Shown: positions 42,263 to 51,025, counted from the first letter of the stretch. The stretch is 64,000 nt of DNA from Streptomyces sp. PTY087I2 (GCF_001687325.1 NZ_LZRD01000026.1:1-64000), one strand, 5' to 3'. Notes: a model not told the origin generated them from the letters alone. Made by a program: numbers and translations.

Positions 42263-43108
42263 ATGAACCTGCTGCTCGCCGAGGTGGCCCAGGCCACCCA
42301 GCGGCTGGCCGACGCCGGTGTCCCCTCACCGCGATTCGACGCCGAGGAACTCGCGGCCTTCGTCCACGGGGTGAAGCGGGGCGCGCTCCACACGGTCCCC
42401 GACAGCGACTTCGACGCCCGCTACTGGGAGACCGTCGCCCGCCGCGAGGCCCGCGAACCGCTCCAGCACATCACCGGCCGCGCCTTCTTCCGCTACCTGG
42501 AGCTCCAGGTCGGACCCGGCGTCTTCGTGCCCCGCCCGGAGACCGAGTCGGTCGTCGGCTGGGCCATAGACGCCGTGCGCGCGATGGACGTCGTCGAGCC
42601 CGTCGTCGTCGACCTGTGCACCGGATCGGGCGCCATCGCGCTCGCCATGGCCCAGGAGGTCCCCCGCTCCCGCGTGCACGCCGTGGAGCTCTCCGAGGAC
42701 GCCCTCAGGTGGACCCGGAAGAACGCCGAGGGGTCCCGGGTCACCGTCCACAAGGGAGACGCCCTGAGCGCCCTTCCCGAGCTCGACGGCCAGGTCGACC
42801 TGGTGATCTCCAACCCGCCGTACATCCCGCTCACCGAATGGGAGTACGTCGCCCCCGAGGCCCGCGACCACGACCCGGAGATGGCCCTGTTCTCCGGCGA
42901 GGACGGCCTCGACACCATCCGCGGCATCGAACGCACCGCCCACCGTCTGCTGCGCCCCGGCGGCCTCGTCGTCATCGAGCACGCCGACACCCAGGGCGGC
43001 CAGGTCCCCTGGATCTTCACCGAGGAGCGGGGCTGGGCCGACGCGGCCGACCACCCCGACCTCAACAAGCGCCCCCGGTTCGCCACCGCCCGCAAGGCCA
43101 TGCCGTGA
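42263..43108 (+). CDS. prmC: Release factor N5-glutamine methyltransferase
   Basis: 281 residues. A helical N-terminal domain contacts the release factor. The SAM domain starts at FVPRPETE and VVVDLCTGSGAIALAMAQ, and the signature NPPY (ISNPPYIPLTEWEYV) binds the glutamine amide. It methylates Gln237 of RF1. The prfA-prmC pairing is conserved in bacteria. Confidence 0.96.
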   Translation: MNLLLAEVAQATQRLADAGVPSPRFDAEELAAFVHGVKRGALHTVPDSDFDARYWETVARREAREPLQHITGRAFFRYLELQVGPGVFVPRPETESVVGWAIDAVRAMDVVEPVVVDLCTGSGAIALAMAQEVPRSRVHAVELSEDALRWTRKNAEGSRVTVHKGDALSALPELDGQVDLVISNPPYIPLTEWEYVAPEARDHDPEMALFSGEDGLDTIRGIERTAHRLLRPGGLVVIEHADTQGGQVPWIFTEERGWADAADHPDLNKRPRFATARKAMP

Positions 43109-43160
43109 CCGGCCCCCGGCACCACCACCCGTACCCGCACCTGTCCGAGGAGGCCGGCTG

Positions 43161-43808
43161 ATGGCTCGGCGATACGACTGCAACGACGCCACCGACCGGA
43201 CCACCGGGCTGCGCGAGGCCGCATCGGCCGTCCGCCGGGGCGAACTGGTCGTGCTGCCCACCGACACCGTGTACGGGATCGGTGCGGACGCCTTCACCTC
43301 GGAGGCCGTCGCGGACCTGCTGGACGCCAAGGGCCGGGGCCGCAACATGCCCACCCCCGTCCTCATCGGCTCCCCGAACACCCTGCACGGCCTGGTCACC
43401 GACTTCTCCGAAGAGGCCTGGGAGCTCGTCGACGCCTTCTGGCCCGGCGCCCTCACCCTCGTCGCCCGGCACCAGCCCTCCCTCCAGTGGGACCTCGGCG
43501 ACACCCGGGGCACCGTCGCGATCCGGATGCCGCTGCACCCGGTCGCCATCGAGCTGCTCACCGAGGTCGGCCCGATGGCCGTCTCCAGCGCCAACCTCAC
43601 CGGACACCCCTCGCCCGAGGACTGCGACGCCGCCCAGGGCATGCTCGGCGACTCCGTCTCCGTCTACCTCGACGGCGGCCCGACGCCCGGCATCGTGCCG
43701 TCCTCCATCGTCGACGTCACCGGCGCCACCCCGGTCCTGCTGCGCGCCGGCGCCCTCTCCGCGGAGGAGCTGCGCAAGGTGGTCCCCGACCTCGAGGTGG
43801 CCAATTGA
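43161..43808 (+). CDS. Threonylcarbamoyl-AMP synthase (Sua5/TsaC/YwlC)
   Basis: 215 residues. It uses threonine, bicarbonate and ATP to make threonylcarbamoyl-AMP for the t6A37 modification of ANN-decoding tRNAs. Signature segments are GELVVLPTDTVYGIGADAFT near residue 27, KGRGRNMPTPVLIGS, GTVAIRMPLHPVAIELL and PMAVSSANLTGHPSP. The TsaC-only length lacks the C-terminal Sua5 domain. Its stop overlaps the TTG start of the next gene. Confidence 0.95.
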   Translation: MARRYDCNDATDRTTGLREAASAVRRGELVVLPTDTVYGIGADAFTSEAVADLLDAKGRGRNMPTPVLIGSPNTLHGLVTDFSEEAWELVDAFWPGALTLVARHQPSLQWDLGDTRGTVAIRMPLHPVAIELLTEVGPMAVSSANLTGHPSPEDCDAAQGMLGDSVSVYLDGGPTPGIVPSSIVDVTGATPVLLRAGALSAEELRKVVPDLEVAN

Positions 43809-44446
43809 CCGCCCCCGAGGGGCGTGGCATAGCGGGGCGGACCGACACCTTCCGCATCCTCCACGTCAGCACCGGCAACGTCTGCCGCTCGCCCATCACC
43901 GAGCGGCTGACCCGCCATGCCCTGGTGGACCGCCTCGGCGACCCGCTCAGCGGCGGCCTGATCGTGGAGAGCGCGGGCACCTGGGGCCATGAGGGCGCGC
44001 CCATGGAGGCCAACGCCGAGGTCGTCCTCGCCGACTTCGGCGCGGACGCCAGCGGCTTCGTCGGCCGCGAACTCCTCGACGAGCACGTCATCCGCGCCGA
44101 CCTGGTCCTCACCGCCACCCGCGACCACCGCGCCCAGGTCATCTCCATGGGCCACTCCGCGGGCCTGCGCACCTTCACGCTCAAGGAGTTCACCCGGCTG
44201 GTCCGGGCCATAGACCCGGCCACCCTGCCCGACCCGCGCGACGAGGGCGTCGTCGAGCGCGCCCGCGCCCTGGTGCGCGCCGCCGCCGCGCTGCGCGGCT
44301 GGCTGCTGGCCCCGACCGCCGAGGCGGACGAGGTCTACGACCCGTACGGCGCGCCCATCACCTTCTTCCGCTCCATCGGCGACGAGATCAACCAGGCCCT
44401 CGACCCGGTGGTCACCGCGCTCACGGGCGTACGCGCTCCGCACTGA
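43805..44446 (+). CDS. Low-molecular-weight protein-tyrosine phosphatase-fold protein with Cys-to-Ser nucleophile change
   Basis: 213 residues from a TTG that overlaps the sua5 stop. The P-loop reads VSTGNVCRSP, that is Ser22-X5-Arg28. Active LMW-PTPs have Cys at the first position (VCxGNICRSP). The catalytic aspartate loop is kept (LPDPRDEG). About 30 residues at the C-terminus (TAEADEVYDPYGAPITFFRSIGDEINQ) extend beyond the usual ~150-residue fold and may partly compensate, or bind a ligand. The loss of the nucleophile predicts no cysteine-phosphatase activity. It could instead bind phosphotyrosine or phosphorylated carbohydrate, or act as a hydrolase of another type. Co-transcribed with sua5. 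Confidence 0.85.
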   Translation: MTAPEGRGIAGRTDTFRILHVSTGNVCRSPITERLTRHALVDRLGDPLSGGLIVESAGTWGHEGAPMEANAEVVLADFGADASGFVGRELLDEHVIRADLVLTATRDHRAQVISMGHSAGLRTFTLKEFTRLVRAIDPATLPDPRDEGVVERARALVRAAAALRGWLLAPTAEADEVYDPYGAPITFFRSIGDEINQALDPVVTALTGVRAPH

Positions 44447-44584
44447 CGGACACGACCGCGCACCGGCGCACGCCGCCGCGCAGGCGACCGTACGTTCACG
44501 GCCCGACGGGACGGCCCGCGCGTCCAGCGCCGCCGCGCCGACAGCCGTACGTACGCAGCCCCACCCGACGGCCCCGCGCGTCCC

Positions 44585-44620
44585 GCGCCGTACGCCGGTG
44601 CGCCGACCGGCGTACGGCGC
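44585..44620 (+). other. 14-bp hairpin in glyA2 leader
   Basis: GCGCCGTACGCCGG (44585-44598) and CCGGCGTACGGCGC (44607-44620) form a perfect stem with an 8-base loop, within a 271-base spacer rich in CGTACG repeats. It may terminate the upstream operon, or it may be a leader structure of the second SHMT gene. No ZTP riboswitch blocks were found here. Confidence 0.5.
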
Positions 44621-44717
44621 CCCGCGACAGCGGGCACGGCGACCCGCCCCGGCGTACGTTGGAGCTGACACCGGCACCCCTCGCCGGCGCACCCACCTCC
44701 AGGCCCGGAGCCGTCCC

Positions 44718-46007
44718 ATGCCGGTCACCTCTCCCGCCGCACCCGCGGCCGCGCCGCCCGTACCCGACCGCCCCGACGCCCTGCCCCAGGACTTCGGCCC
44801 GCTGCTGAGCCAGGACCCGGAGATCGCCGGGATCCTCCTCGCGGAGCGGGACCGGCAGGCGGGCACCCTCCAGCTGATCGCCGCCGAGAACTTCACCTCG
44901 CCCGCGGTCCTGGCCGCCCTCGGCTCCCCGCTCGCCAACAAGTACGCCGAGGGGTACCCGGGCGCCCGCCACCACGGCGGCTGCGAGTACGCGGACGCCG
45001 CCGAACGCGTCGCCGTACGCCGGGCCACCGCCCTCTTCGGCGCCGAACACGCCAACGTCCAGCCGCACTCCGGCTCCTCCGCCGTCCTCGCCGCCTACGC
45101 CGCGCTGCTGCGCCCCGGCGACACGGTCCTCGCGATGGGACTCCCGTTCGGGGGACACCTCACCCACGGGGCGCCGGGCAACTTCTCCGGCCGCTGGTTC
45201 GACTTCGCCGGCTACGGGGTCGACCCGGACACCGGGCTCATCGACCACACCCGGCTCCGCGCCCTGGCCCGCGCCCGCCGCCCCAAGGCCATCGTCTGCG
45301 GCTCGATCTCCTACCCCCGCCACCCGGACTACGAGACGTTCCGGGAGATCGCCGACGAGGTCGGGGCGTATCTGATCGTGGACGCCGCCCATCCGATGGG
45401 GCTGATCGCCGGGGGAGCGGCGCCGAACCCGGTCCCGTACGCCGACGTGGTCTGCGCCACCACGCACAAGGTGCTGCGCGGACCGCGCGGCGGCATGATC
45501 CTGTGCGGCGCCGAGCTGGCCGAACGGATCGACCGGGCGGTGTTCCCGTTCACGCAGGGCGGGGCGCAGATGCACACGGTGGCGGCGAAGGCGGTCGCGT
45601 TCGGGGAGGCGGCCACCCCCGCGTACACGCTCTACGCCCACCAGGTCGTCGCCCACGCCCGGGTGCTCGCGGCCGGTCTGGAGGCGGAGGGCTTCGAGGT
45701 GACGACGGGCGGCACGGACACCCATATCGTCGTCGCGGACCCGGCCCCGCTCGGTGTCGACGGCCGCACCGCCCGTGAGCGCCTGGCGGCGGCCGGTATG
45801 GTCCTCGACACGTGCGCCCTGCCGTACGGGGACGCCCGGGGCATCCGGCTCGGCACCGCCGCGATCACCACGCAGGGGATGGACGACGGGGACATGGCCC
45901 GGATCGCGGCCCTGTTCGGAGCGGCCGTACGGGAGCCGGGCGATGTGAGCCCGATCGCGGCGGAGGTCCGGGCGCTGGCGGAGCGGAATCCTCCCTATCC
46001 GGGGTAG
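44718..46007 (+). CDS. glyA: Second serine hydroxymethyltransferase-family enzyme
   Basis: 429 residues from the ATG at 44718. PLP lysine K251 in ATTHKVLRGPRGG. IAAENFTSPAVL, NKYAEGYPGARHHGGCEYADAAE and VDAAHPMGLIAGG are typical of SHMT, but the tyrosine-rich RYYGG is RHHGG, and the substrate-closing regions differ from both the first copy and the consensus. The N-terminus has an Ala/Pro-rich extension of ~25 residues. It may be a full SHMT or have shifted to another aldol substrate. The position between the phosphatase-like gene and the wecA-like gene is conserved in Streptomyces. Confidence 0.9.
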   Translation: MPVTSPAAPAAAPPVPDRPDALPQDFGPLLSQDPEIAGILLAERDRQAGTLQLIAAENFTSPAVLAALGSPLANKYAEGYPGARHHGGCEYADAAERVAVRRATALFGAEHANVQPHSGSSAVLAAYAALLRPGDTVLAMGLPFGGHLTHGAPGNFSGRWFDFAGYGVDPDTGLIDHTRLRALARARRPKAIVCGSISYPRHPDYETFREIADEVGAYLIVDAAHPMGLIAGGAAPNPVPYADVVCATTHKVLRGPRGGMILCGAELAERIDRAVFPFTQGGAQMHTVAAKAVAFGEAATPAYTLYAHQVVAHARVLAAGLEAEGFEVTTGGTDTHIVVADPAPLGVDGRTARERLAAAGMVLDTCALPYGDARGIRLGTAAITTQGMDDGDMARIAALFGAAVREPGDVSPIAAEVRALAERNPPYPG

Positions 46008-46103
46008 GCGAGGCGCAGGGAACCATCACCCGTACCGTTGAGTCCTTGTATCAGAGACTAGGGTGTGGGGCTGAGATGGCCGGCGAAACCTGTGGGGCAG
46101 CCC

Positions 46104-47486
46104 GTGCGTGATTACCTGCTGACGCTCTGTGTCACGGCAGCGGTGACCTATCTGCTGACCGGACCGGTGCGTAAGTTCGCCATCGCGATCGGGGCGATGC
46201 CCGCGATCCGTGCGCGCGACGTCCACCGGGAGCCGACACCGCGGCTCGGTGGGATCGCCATGTTCGGCGGGCTGTGTGCGGGGCTGATCGTCGCCGACCA
46301 CCTGTTCAATCTGAAGGGCGTCTTCGAACTCTCCAACGAGCCAAGGGCGTTGCTCTCCGGCGCCGCCCTGATCTGGCTGATCGGCGTGCTCGACGACAAG
46401 TTCGAGATCGACGCCCTGATCAAGCTCGGCGGCCAGATGATCGCCGCCGCCGTCATGGTCATCCAGGGGCTCACGATCCTGTGGCTGCCGATCCCCGGCG
46501 TCGGCACGGTCGCCCTCACCCAGTGGCAGGGCACGCTGCTCACGGTGGCGCTGGTCGTCATCACGATCAACGCGGTCAACTTCGTCGACGGCCTGGACGG
46601 GCTCGCGGCGGGCATGGTGTGCATCGCGTCGGCGGCGTTCTTCCTGTACGCGTACCGGCTCTGGATGGGGTACGGGATCGAGGCGGCGGCCCCCGCGACG
46701 CTCTTCGCGGCGATCCTGATGGGCATGTGCCTGGGCTTCCTGCCGCACAACATGCACCCGGCGCGGATCTTCATGGGCGACTCGGGCTCGATGCTGATCG
46801 GCCTGGTGCTGGCGGCGGGCGCGATCTCGATCACGGGTCAGGTCGACCCGGACAACATGCGGATCTTCTTCGAGGGCAGCGAGCGCGGGGCGACCCACGC
46901 GATGTTCCCGGTCTTCATCCCGCTGCTGCTGCCGCTGACGATCATCGCGATCCCGGCCGCCGACCTGATCCTGGCCATCGTCCGGCGCACCTGGAACGGC
47001 CAGTCGCCGTTCGCCGCCGACCGGGGCCACCTCCACCACCGGCTGCTGGAGATCGGGCACTCGCACAGCCGCGCCGTGCTGATCATGTACTTCTGGTCCG
47101 CGCTCATCGCCTTCGGCACCGTCGGTTACTCGGTGCACTCGGCCTCGATGTGGATCGTCTTCCTCATCGTCGGCGCGAGCGCGATCGGCCTGATCCTGCT
47201 CCTGATGCCCCGCTTCACCCCGCGCGCCCCGCACTGGGCCAACCGCTTCGTGCCACCGCGCTACCGGCACAGCGCCCCGGAGCAGGTTTCCTCCTCGCCT
47301 TCCTCCGGCGAGAACCCGGTACCCGTGGCCTCCGGGGCCCAACAGGGCGTGGGGGACGCCCAGATGGGCGAGGAGGACTCCGAACGGGCCCCTGTGGCGG
47401 TCGGGGTGTCCGGCGTCAACGGCGCTACCGCGATCGGCGCTCGTTCGCGGTTCTCCGATCGCCGATCTCTCGACTCCTCCCGTTGA
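46104..47486 (+). CDS. Undecaprenyl-phosphate glycosyl-1-phosphate transferase (WecA/MraY superfamily)
   Basis: 460 residues from a GTG. About eleven membrane helices are predicted from hydrophobicity. The magnesium and UDP-sugar motifs are DDKFEID, NFVDGLDGLAAG and HLHHRLLEIGHSHSRA. It moves a UDP-linked N-acetylhexosamine 1-phosphate onto undecaprenyl phosphate at the inner membrane face, the first step of wall teichoic or other glycopolymer assembly. Residues ~395-460 are a Ser/Gly-rich tail. It lies just upstream of the atp operon but is separated by a 267-base regulatory gap. The LCP ligase at 39515 belongs to the same general process. Confidence 0.92.
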   Translation: MRDYLLTLCVTAAVTYLLTGPVRKFAIAIGAMPAIRARDVHREPTPRLGGIAMFGGLCAGLIVADHLFNLKGVFELSNEPRALLSGAALIWLIGVLDDKFEIDALIKLGGQMIAAAVMVIQGLTILWLPIPGVGTVALTQWQGTLLTVALVVITINAVNFVDGLDGLAAGMVCIASAAFFLYAYRLWMGYGIEAAAPATLFAAILMGMCLGFLPHNMHPARIFMGDSGSMLIGLVLAAGAISITGQVDPDNMRIFFEGSERGATHAMFPVFIPLLLPLTIIAIPAADLILAIVRRTWNGQSPFAADRGHLHHRLLEIGHSHSRAVLIMYFWSALIAFGTVGYSVHSASMWIVFLIVGASAIGLILLLMPRFTPRAPHWANRFVPPRYRHSAPEQVSSSPSSGENPVPVASGAQQGVGDAQMGEEDSERAPVAVGVSGVNGATAIGARSRFSDRRSLDSSR

Positions 47487-47560
47487 CGATTCGGAAGTCC
47501 CGGTGCATTAGCAGACATTGCGACGCCTTGTCGTGCACACACGCGCGGGTTAACTCTCAT

Positions 47561-47578
47561 GTGTGACAGTTGGCACAC
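47561..47578. promoter_or_regulatory. Dyad upstream of atp operon
   Basis: GTGTG-N8-CACAC is an 18-bp dyad, about 30 bases upstream of the better Rex-like site. It shares the outer TGTG/CACA bases of the Rex operator but not its centre, so it may be a second, weaker site. Confidence 0.35.
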
Positions 47579-47607
47579 TTTCCAGGTAAAGACCTCATCA
47601 AATAGTT

Positions 47608-47623
47608 TGTGATACCGTTCACG
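47608..47623. promoter_or_regulatory. Rex operator candidate (redox control of atp operon)
   Basis: TGTGATACCGTTCACG agrees at 12 of 16 positions with the Streptomyces Rex operator TGTGAACGCGTTCACA. Rex senses NADH/NAD+ and is known in S. coelicolor to repress respiratory genes. Control of the ATP synthase operon has been reported there. The site lies about 145 bases before the atpI start and upstream of TACGCT (47698-47703), a likely -10 element. Confidence 0.7.
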
Positions 47624-47753
47624 AGACCCGGTGACGGAGCCGAAGGACCCTAGTGAGACGGTCCATTGGCCTGGTAATCCGCCTCGCGGACCGGGCCTAC
47701 GCTCGTCCATGACGACGCCCCATTCCTCCTCTCAGACCAGTGGAGCTGCCGCC

Positions 47754-48194
47754 ATGCAGTCCGACATGCGCGAAGTACTGCGCATCGCCACCCCCACCGC
47801 CGCGGTGGGAGCCATCGCCACGCTCGTCGGCGGGCTCGTCGTCGGCGGCAAGGGGGCGATCGGCGCCGTCGTGGGCTGTGTGGTGGTCATCCTCTTCATG
47901 GCCCTCGGACAGCTGGCGCTGCAATGGGTCGCGAAGTCGATGCCGCACCTCTTCCAGGGCATGGGACTGCTGGTCTACTCGGTCCAGCTCGTGCTCCTGC
48001 TCGGCCTCATCATGGCCATCAGGAACACCTCTCTCTTCGACCTCCAGGTCTTCGCGCTCACGCTGGTCGTTTCGGTGATCACGTGGATCGTCACGCAGAC
48101 CGTGCTGCACGCCAGGAGCAAGACCCTGTACGTCGATCCCGACGGGGAGAGCGAGAAGACCCCGGGCGGAACCGAGGGGAAGCATGACCAGTAG
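47754..48194 (+). CDS. atpI: ATP synthase protein I
   Basis: 146 residues from the ATG at 47754, which has GGAG nine bases upstream. An in-frame ATG at 47709 would add 15 residues but lies only five bases after a likely -10 box. Four membrane helices are apparent (residues ~12-30, 32-58, 70-90, 93-115). The rest is a short charged tail. AtpI is a small membrane protein encoded first in atp operons and helps assembly of the c-ring. First gene of atpIBEFHAGDC. Confidence 0.88.
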   Translation: MQSDMREVLRIATPTAAVGAIATLVGGLVVGGKGAIGAVVGCVVVILFMALGQLALQWVAKSMPHLFQGMGLLVYSVQLVLLLGLIMAIRNTSLFDLQVFALTLVVSVITWIVTQTVLHARSKTLYVDPDGESEKTPGGTEGKHDQ

Positions 48195-48412
48195 GGCCGG
48201 GATAAAGCCCTGTTCGACATGCTGCTATCGTCCGGTCTCGGTTGCGGTACTGCGGGCGCGGACAACACGGCTGTCGCCTGATACATCGCGAGGCTTCGGG
48301 CCCGGCCGCCGCCTCCTCACCGTAAGAACCAGTCCGGTGCCGACCTGCGGCTGCCAGCCGCTCCGATACAACGAGGTAGCCGTATCCATGCGCCATGCAG
48401 AAGGAGCTCCTG

Positions 48413-49228
48413 GTGACTGCTGACGCCCAGACGCTCGCCTTCGAGGTTGACTGCCACCTGTTCCAGGGCTCGTGCGGATTCCCAGCCCCGAGCGCGTGGT
48501 CGTTCATCTTCGACCCGATCTTCACCATCGGGCCTGTCGAGTTCAACAAGCCGATGCTGCTCGCGATCATCGGGACCTTCGCCATCCTGGCTCTGTTCTG
48601 GGCCGGCTTCTCCAAGCCTAAGGTCATCCCGGGCAAGCTCCAGATGGTCGCCGAGGCGCTCTACGACTTCGTGCACCGGGGCATCGCCAAGGAGATCATC
48701 GGCAAGAAGGGCGAGCCCTTCGTCCCGCTGCTGGTGTCGCTGTTCTTCTTCGTCTGGATGCTGAACCTCTGGGCGATCATCCCGATCGCACAGTTCCCGG
48801 TGAGCTCGCTCATCGCGTACCCGGTCGGACTGGCCCTGCTCGTCTGGGCCGTCTACATGACGGTGACCTTCCGGAACAACGGCTTCGTCGGCGGTATCCG
48901 CAACCTGTGCGTACCCAGCGGCCTGCCCAAGCCGATCTACGTGATCCTGACGCCGATCGAGTTCGTCTCGAACATCTTCGTGCGCCCCTTCACGCTGGCG
49001 GTCCGACTCTTCGCGAACATGTTCGCCGGCCACATCCTGATCCTGGTCTTCACGATCGCGACCTGGTACATGCTCGGCACCGTGCTCGGCACCGTCTACG
49101 CCACCGCGTCGTTCGCCGTGACCCTGGCCCTGACCGTCTTCGAGATGTTCATCCAGGCGCTTCAGGCCTACGTGTTCACCGTGCTGACCGCCACGTACTT
49201 GTCCCAGGCGCTCGAAGAAGCGCACTGA
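48413..49228 (+). CDS. atpB: ATP synthase F0 subunit a
   Basis: 271 residues from a GTG with a perfect AAGGAG six bases upstream, so the ATG at 48395 is less likely. The proton-channel helix FTLAVRLFANMFAGHILIL carries the essential arginine. Six hydrophobic segments are apparent. The protein forms the two half-channels next to the c-ring. It is preceded by a ~218-base gap after atpI with no gene, which may hold a secondary promoter or a processing site. Confidence 0.96.
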   Translation: MTADAQTLAFEVDCHLFQGSCGFPAPSAWSFIFDPIFTIGPVEFNKPMLLAIIGTFAILALFWAGFSKPKVIPGKLQMVAEALYDFVHRGIAKEIIGKKGEPFVPLLVSLFFFVWMLNLWAIIPIAQFPVSSLIAYPVGLALLVWAVYMTVTFRNNGFVGGIRNLCVPSGLPKPIYVILTPIEFVSNIFVRPFTLAVRLFANMFAGHILILVFTIATWYMLGTVLGTVYATASFAVTLALTVFEMFIQALQAYVFTVLTATYLSQALEEAH

Positions 49229-49316
49229 GGACACCCGGGCCACCACCCGGACACCCCCTAGAACGTCCGGTGGACGCAATCTCCACCGGCCAATCAAGAG
49301 AAGGAATCACAGATCA

Positions 49317-49547
49317 ATGTCTGAGACTCTCGCAGCCGTTGTGGGCAACGTCGGCACCATCGGTTACGGCCTCGCGGCGATCGGCCCCGGCGTCGGTATC
49401 GGCATCATCTTCGGTAACGGTGTGCAGGCCATCGCCCGCCAGCCCGAGGCGGCCGGCCTGATCCGCCAGAACATGCTGCTCGGCTTCGCGGTCATCGAGG
49501 CCCTGGCCCTGATCGGCTTCGTCGCCCCCTTCATCTACCCGAAGTAG
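49317..49547 (+). CDS. atpE: ATP synthase F0 subunit c
   Basis: 76 residues, two membrane helices joined by a polar loop (ARQPEA). Helix 1 is glycine-rich (GYGLAAIGPGVGIGIIFGNG). Helix 2 has the proton-carrying glutamate in LLGFAVIEALALIGFVAPF. A strong AAGGAA ribosome site fits the high stoichiometry of c. Confidence 0.97.
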   Translation: MSETLAAVVGNVGTIGYGLAAIGPGVGIGIIFGNGVQAIARQPEAAGLIRQNMLLGFAVIEALALIGFVAPFIYPK

Positions 49548-49588
49548 TCCCGGCGACCTGACGATACGTTTTCGACGAAAGGTCCACC

Positions 49589-50125
49589 ATGTTGCATCTG
49601 GCAGCCGAGGAGCCGCAGTCACCGCTGCTGCCGGTCTGGCCCGAGATCGTCATCGGTCTGATCTGCTTCAGCATTGTCTTCTTCGTCTTCTACAAGAAGC
49701 TCCTCCCGGCCATCAACAAGGCCCTGGACGAGCGTCGTGAGGCGATCGAAGGTGGCATCGAGAAGGCCGAAGCGGCTCAGACCGAGGCGCAGAGCGTTCT
49801 TGAGCAGTACAAGGCCCAGCTCGCCGAGGCCCGTCACGAGGCCGCGCGTCTGCGCCAGGAGGCGCAGGAGCAGGGCGCCGTCATCATCCAGGAGATGAAG
49901 GCGGAAGGGCAGCGGCAGCGCGAAGAGATCATCGCCGCCGGCCACGCCCAGATCGAGGCCGACCGCAAGGCAGCGTCCTCGGCGCTGCGTCAGGACGTGG
50001 GCAAGCTCGCCACCGACCTGGCCGGCAAGCTCGTCGGCGAGTCCCTCCAGGACCACGCCCGGCAGAGCGGCACCGTCGACCGGTTCCTCGACGAGCTCGA
50101 GGCGAAGGCCGAGGCGGCCCGATGA
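49589..50125 (+). CDS. atpF: ATP synthase F0 subunit b
   Basis: 178 residues: one membrane helix near residues 14-34 (IVIGLICFSIVFFVFYKKLL) and a long charged coiled coil (ALDERREAIEGGIEKAEAAQTEAQ onward) that forms the peripheral stalk to F1. It overlaps atpH by four bases (ATGA). Confidence 0.96.
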   Translation: MLHLAAEEPQSPLLPVWPEIVIGLICFSIVFFVFYKKLLPAINKALDERREAIEGGIEKAEAAQTEAQSVLEQYKAQLAEARHEAARLRQEAQEQGAVIIQEMKAEGQRQREEIIAAGHAQIEADRKAASSALRQDVGKLATDLAGKLVGESLQDHARQSGTVDRFLDELEAKAEAAR

Positions 50126-50937
50126 ACGGCGCGAGCCGCGAAGCACTGGCTGCCGCACGCGAGCGTCTCGACGCGCTGACCGACAACACGTCGGTCGACG
50201 CGGCGAAGCTCGCCGAGGAGCTGGCCTCGGTCACCTCGCTGCTCGACCGCGAAGTATCCCTGCGCCGGGTTCTCACCGACCCGGCCCAGAGCGGCGAGAG
50301 CAAGGCCGAGCTGGCCACGCGTCTGCTCAGCGGACAGGTCGGCGGCGAGACCGTCGACCTGGTCTCCGGACTCGTCCGGTCCCGCTGGTCGCAGTCCCGT
50401 GACCTGGTGGACTCGGTCGAGGAGCTGGCGAACACCGCCGACCTCACCGCGGCCCAGCGCGGCGGCAACCTCGACGACGTCGAGGACGAGCTGTTCCGGT
50501 TCGGCCGGATCGTCGGCTCCGACCAGGAGCTGCGTTCCGCGCTGACCAGCCGTACGGCCACCGCGTCCGCCAAGGGCGAGCTGCTGCGCAGCCTGCTCGG
50601 CGGCAAGGCGCAGCCGGTCACCGAGCGGATCATCGTCCGCCTCGTGACCCACCCGCGTGGACGTAGCCTGGAAGCAGGGCTGGACTCGCTGTCCAAGCTC
50701 GCCGCGGAGCGCCGGAACCGCATGGTCGCCGTCGTCACCTCGGCGGTGCCGCTCAGCGACCGGCAGAAGCAGCGCCTCGGCGCCGCTCTGGCGAAGCTCT
50801 ACGGCCGCGAGATGCACCTGAACCTGGACGTGGACCCCTCGGTCCTCGGCGGGGTCTCGGTGCGCGTCGGTGACGAGATCATCAACGGCACCGTCGCGGA
50901 GCGTCTCGACGATGCGACCCGTCGCATGGCCGGCTGA
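50122..50937 (+). CDS. atpH: ATP synthase F1 subunit delta
   Basis: 271 residues, longer than the ~180-residue E. coli delta, as usual in actinobacteria. The C-terminal delta signature appears as LYGREMHLNLDVDPSVLGGVSVRVGDEIINGTV, split here over residues ~231-263. It links the b stalk to the top of the alpha3beta3 ring. A 129-base hairpin-containing gap separates it from atpA. Confidence 0.95.
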   Translation: MNGASREALAAARERLDALTDNTSVDAAKLAEELASVTSLLDREVSLRRVLTDPAQSGESKAELATRLLSGQVGGETVDLVSGLVRSRWSQSRDLVDSVEELANTADLTAAQRGGNLDDVEDELFRFGRIVGSDQELRSALTSRTATASAKGELLRSLLGGKAQPVTERIIVRLVTHPRGRSLEAGLDSLSKLAAERRNRMVAVVTSAVPLSDRQKQRLGAALAKLYGREMHLNLDVDPSVLGGVSVRVGDEIINGTVAERLDDATRRMAG

Positions 50938-50964
50938 GACAGAGCAAGACCAAAGCAAGACCAG

Positions 50965-51025
50965 CGGCCCGGTTGGGCCGTGCAGAAATTGCAGAAGATT
51001 CCTGGGGGTCGGCCCCCAGACCCCC
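50965..51025 (+). other. Hairpins in the atpH-atpA intercistronic gap
   Basis: CGGCCC-GGTT-GGGCCG (50965-50980) forms one stem. Downstream, CTGGGGG (51002-51008) can pair with CCCCCAG (51013-51019), or GGGGGTC (51004-51010) can pair with GACCCCC (51019-51025). The last two stems share bases and exclude each other. They may set F0/F1 expression ratios or mark an RNA processing site. Confidence 0.5.

Noticed and set aside
44447..44717. Second ZTP riboswitch upstream of the second SHMT gene
   Set aside because: Neither GACTGGCG nor CCGCCTGGGCA occurs there; only a 14-bp hairpin and CGTACG-rich sequence are seen.
48184..48423. Small gene between atpI and atpB
   Set aside because: The frame overlaps the atpI stop and atpB start, has no recognisable product and biased composition. 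The gap is better read as leader sequence.
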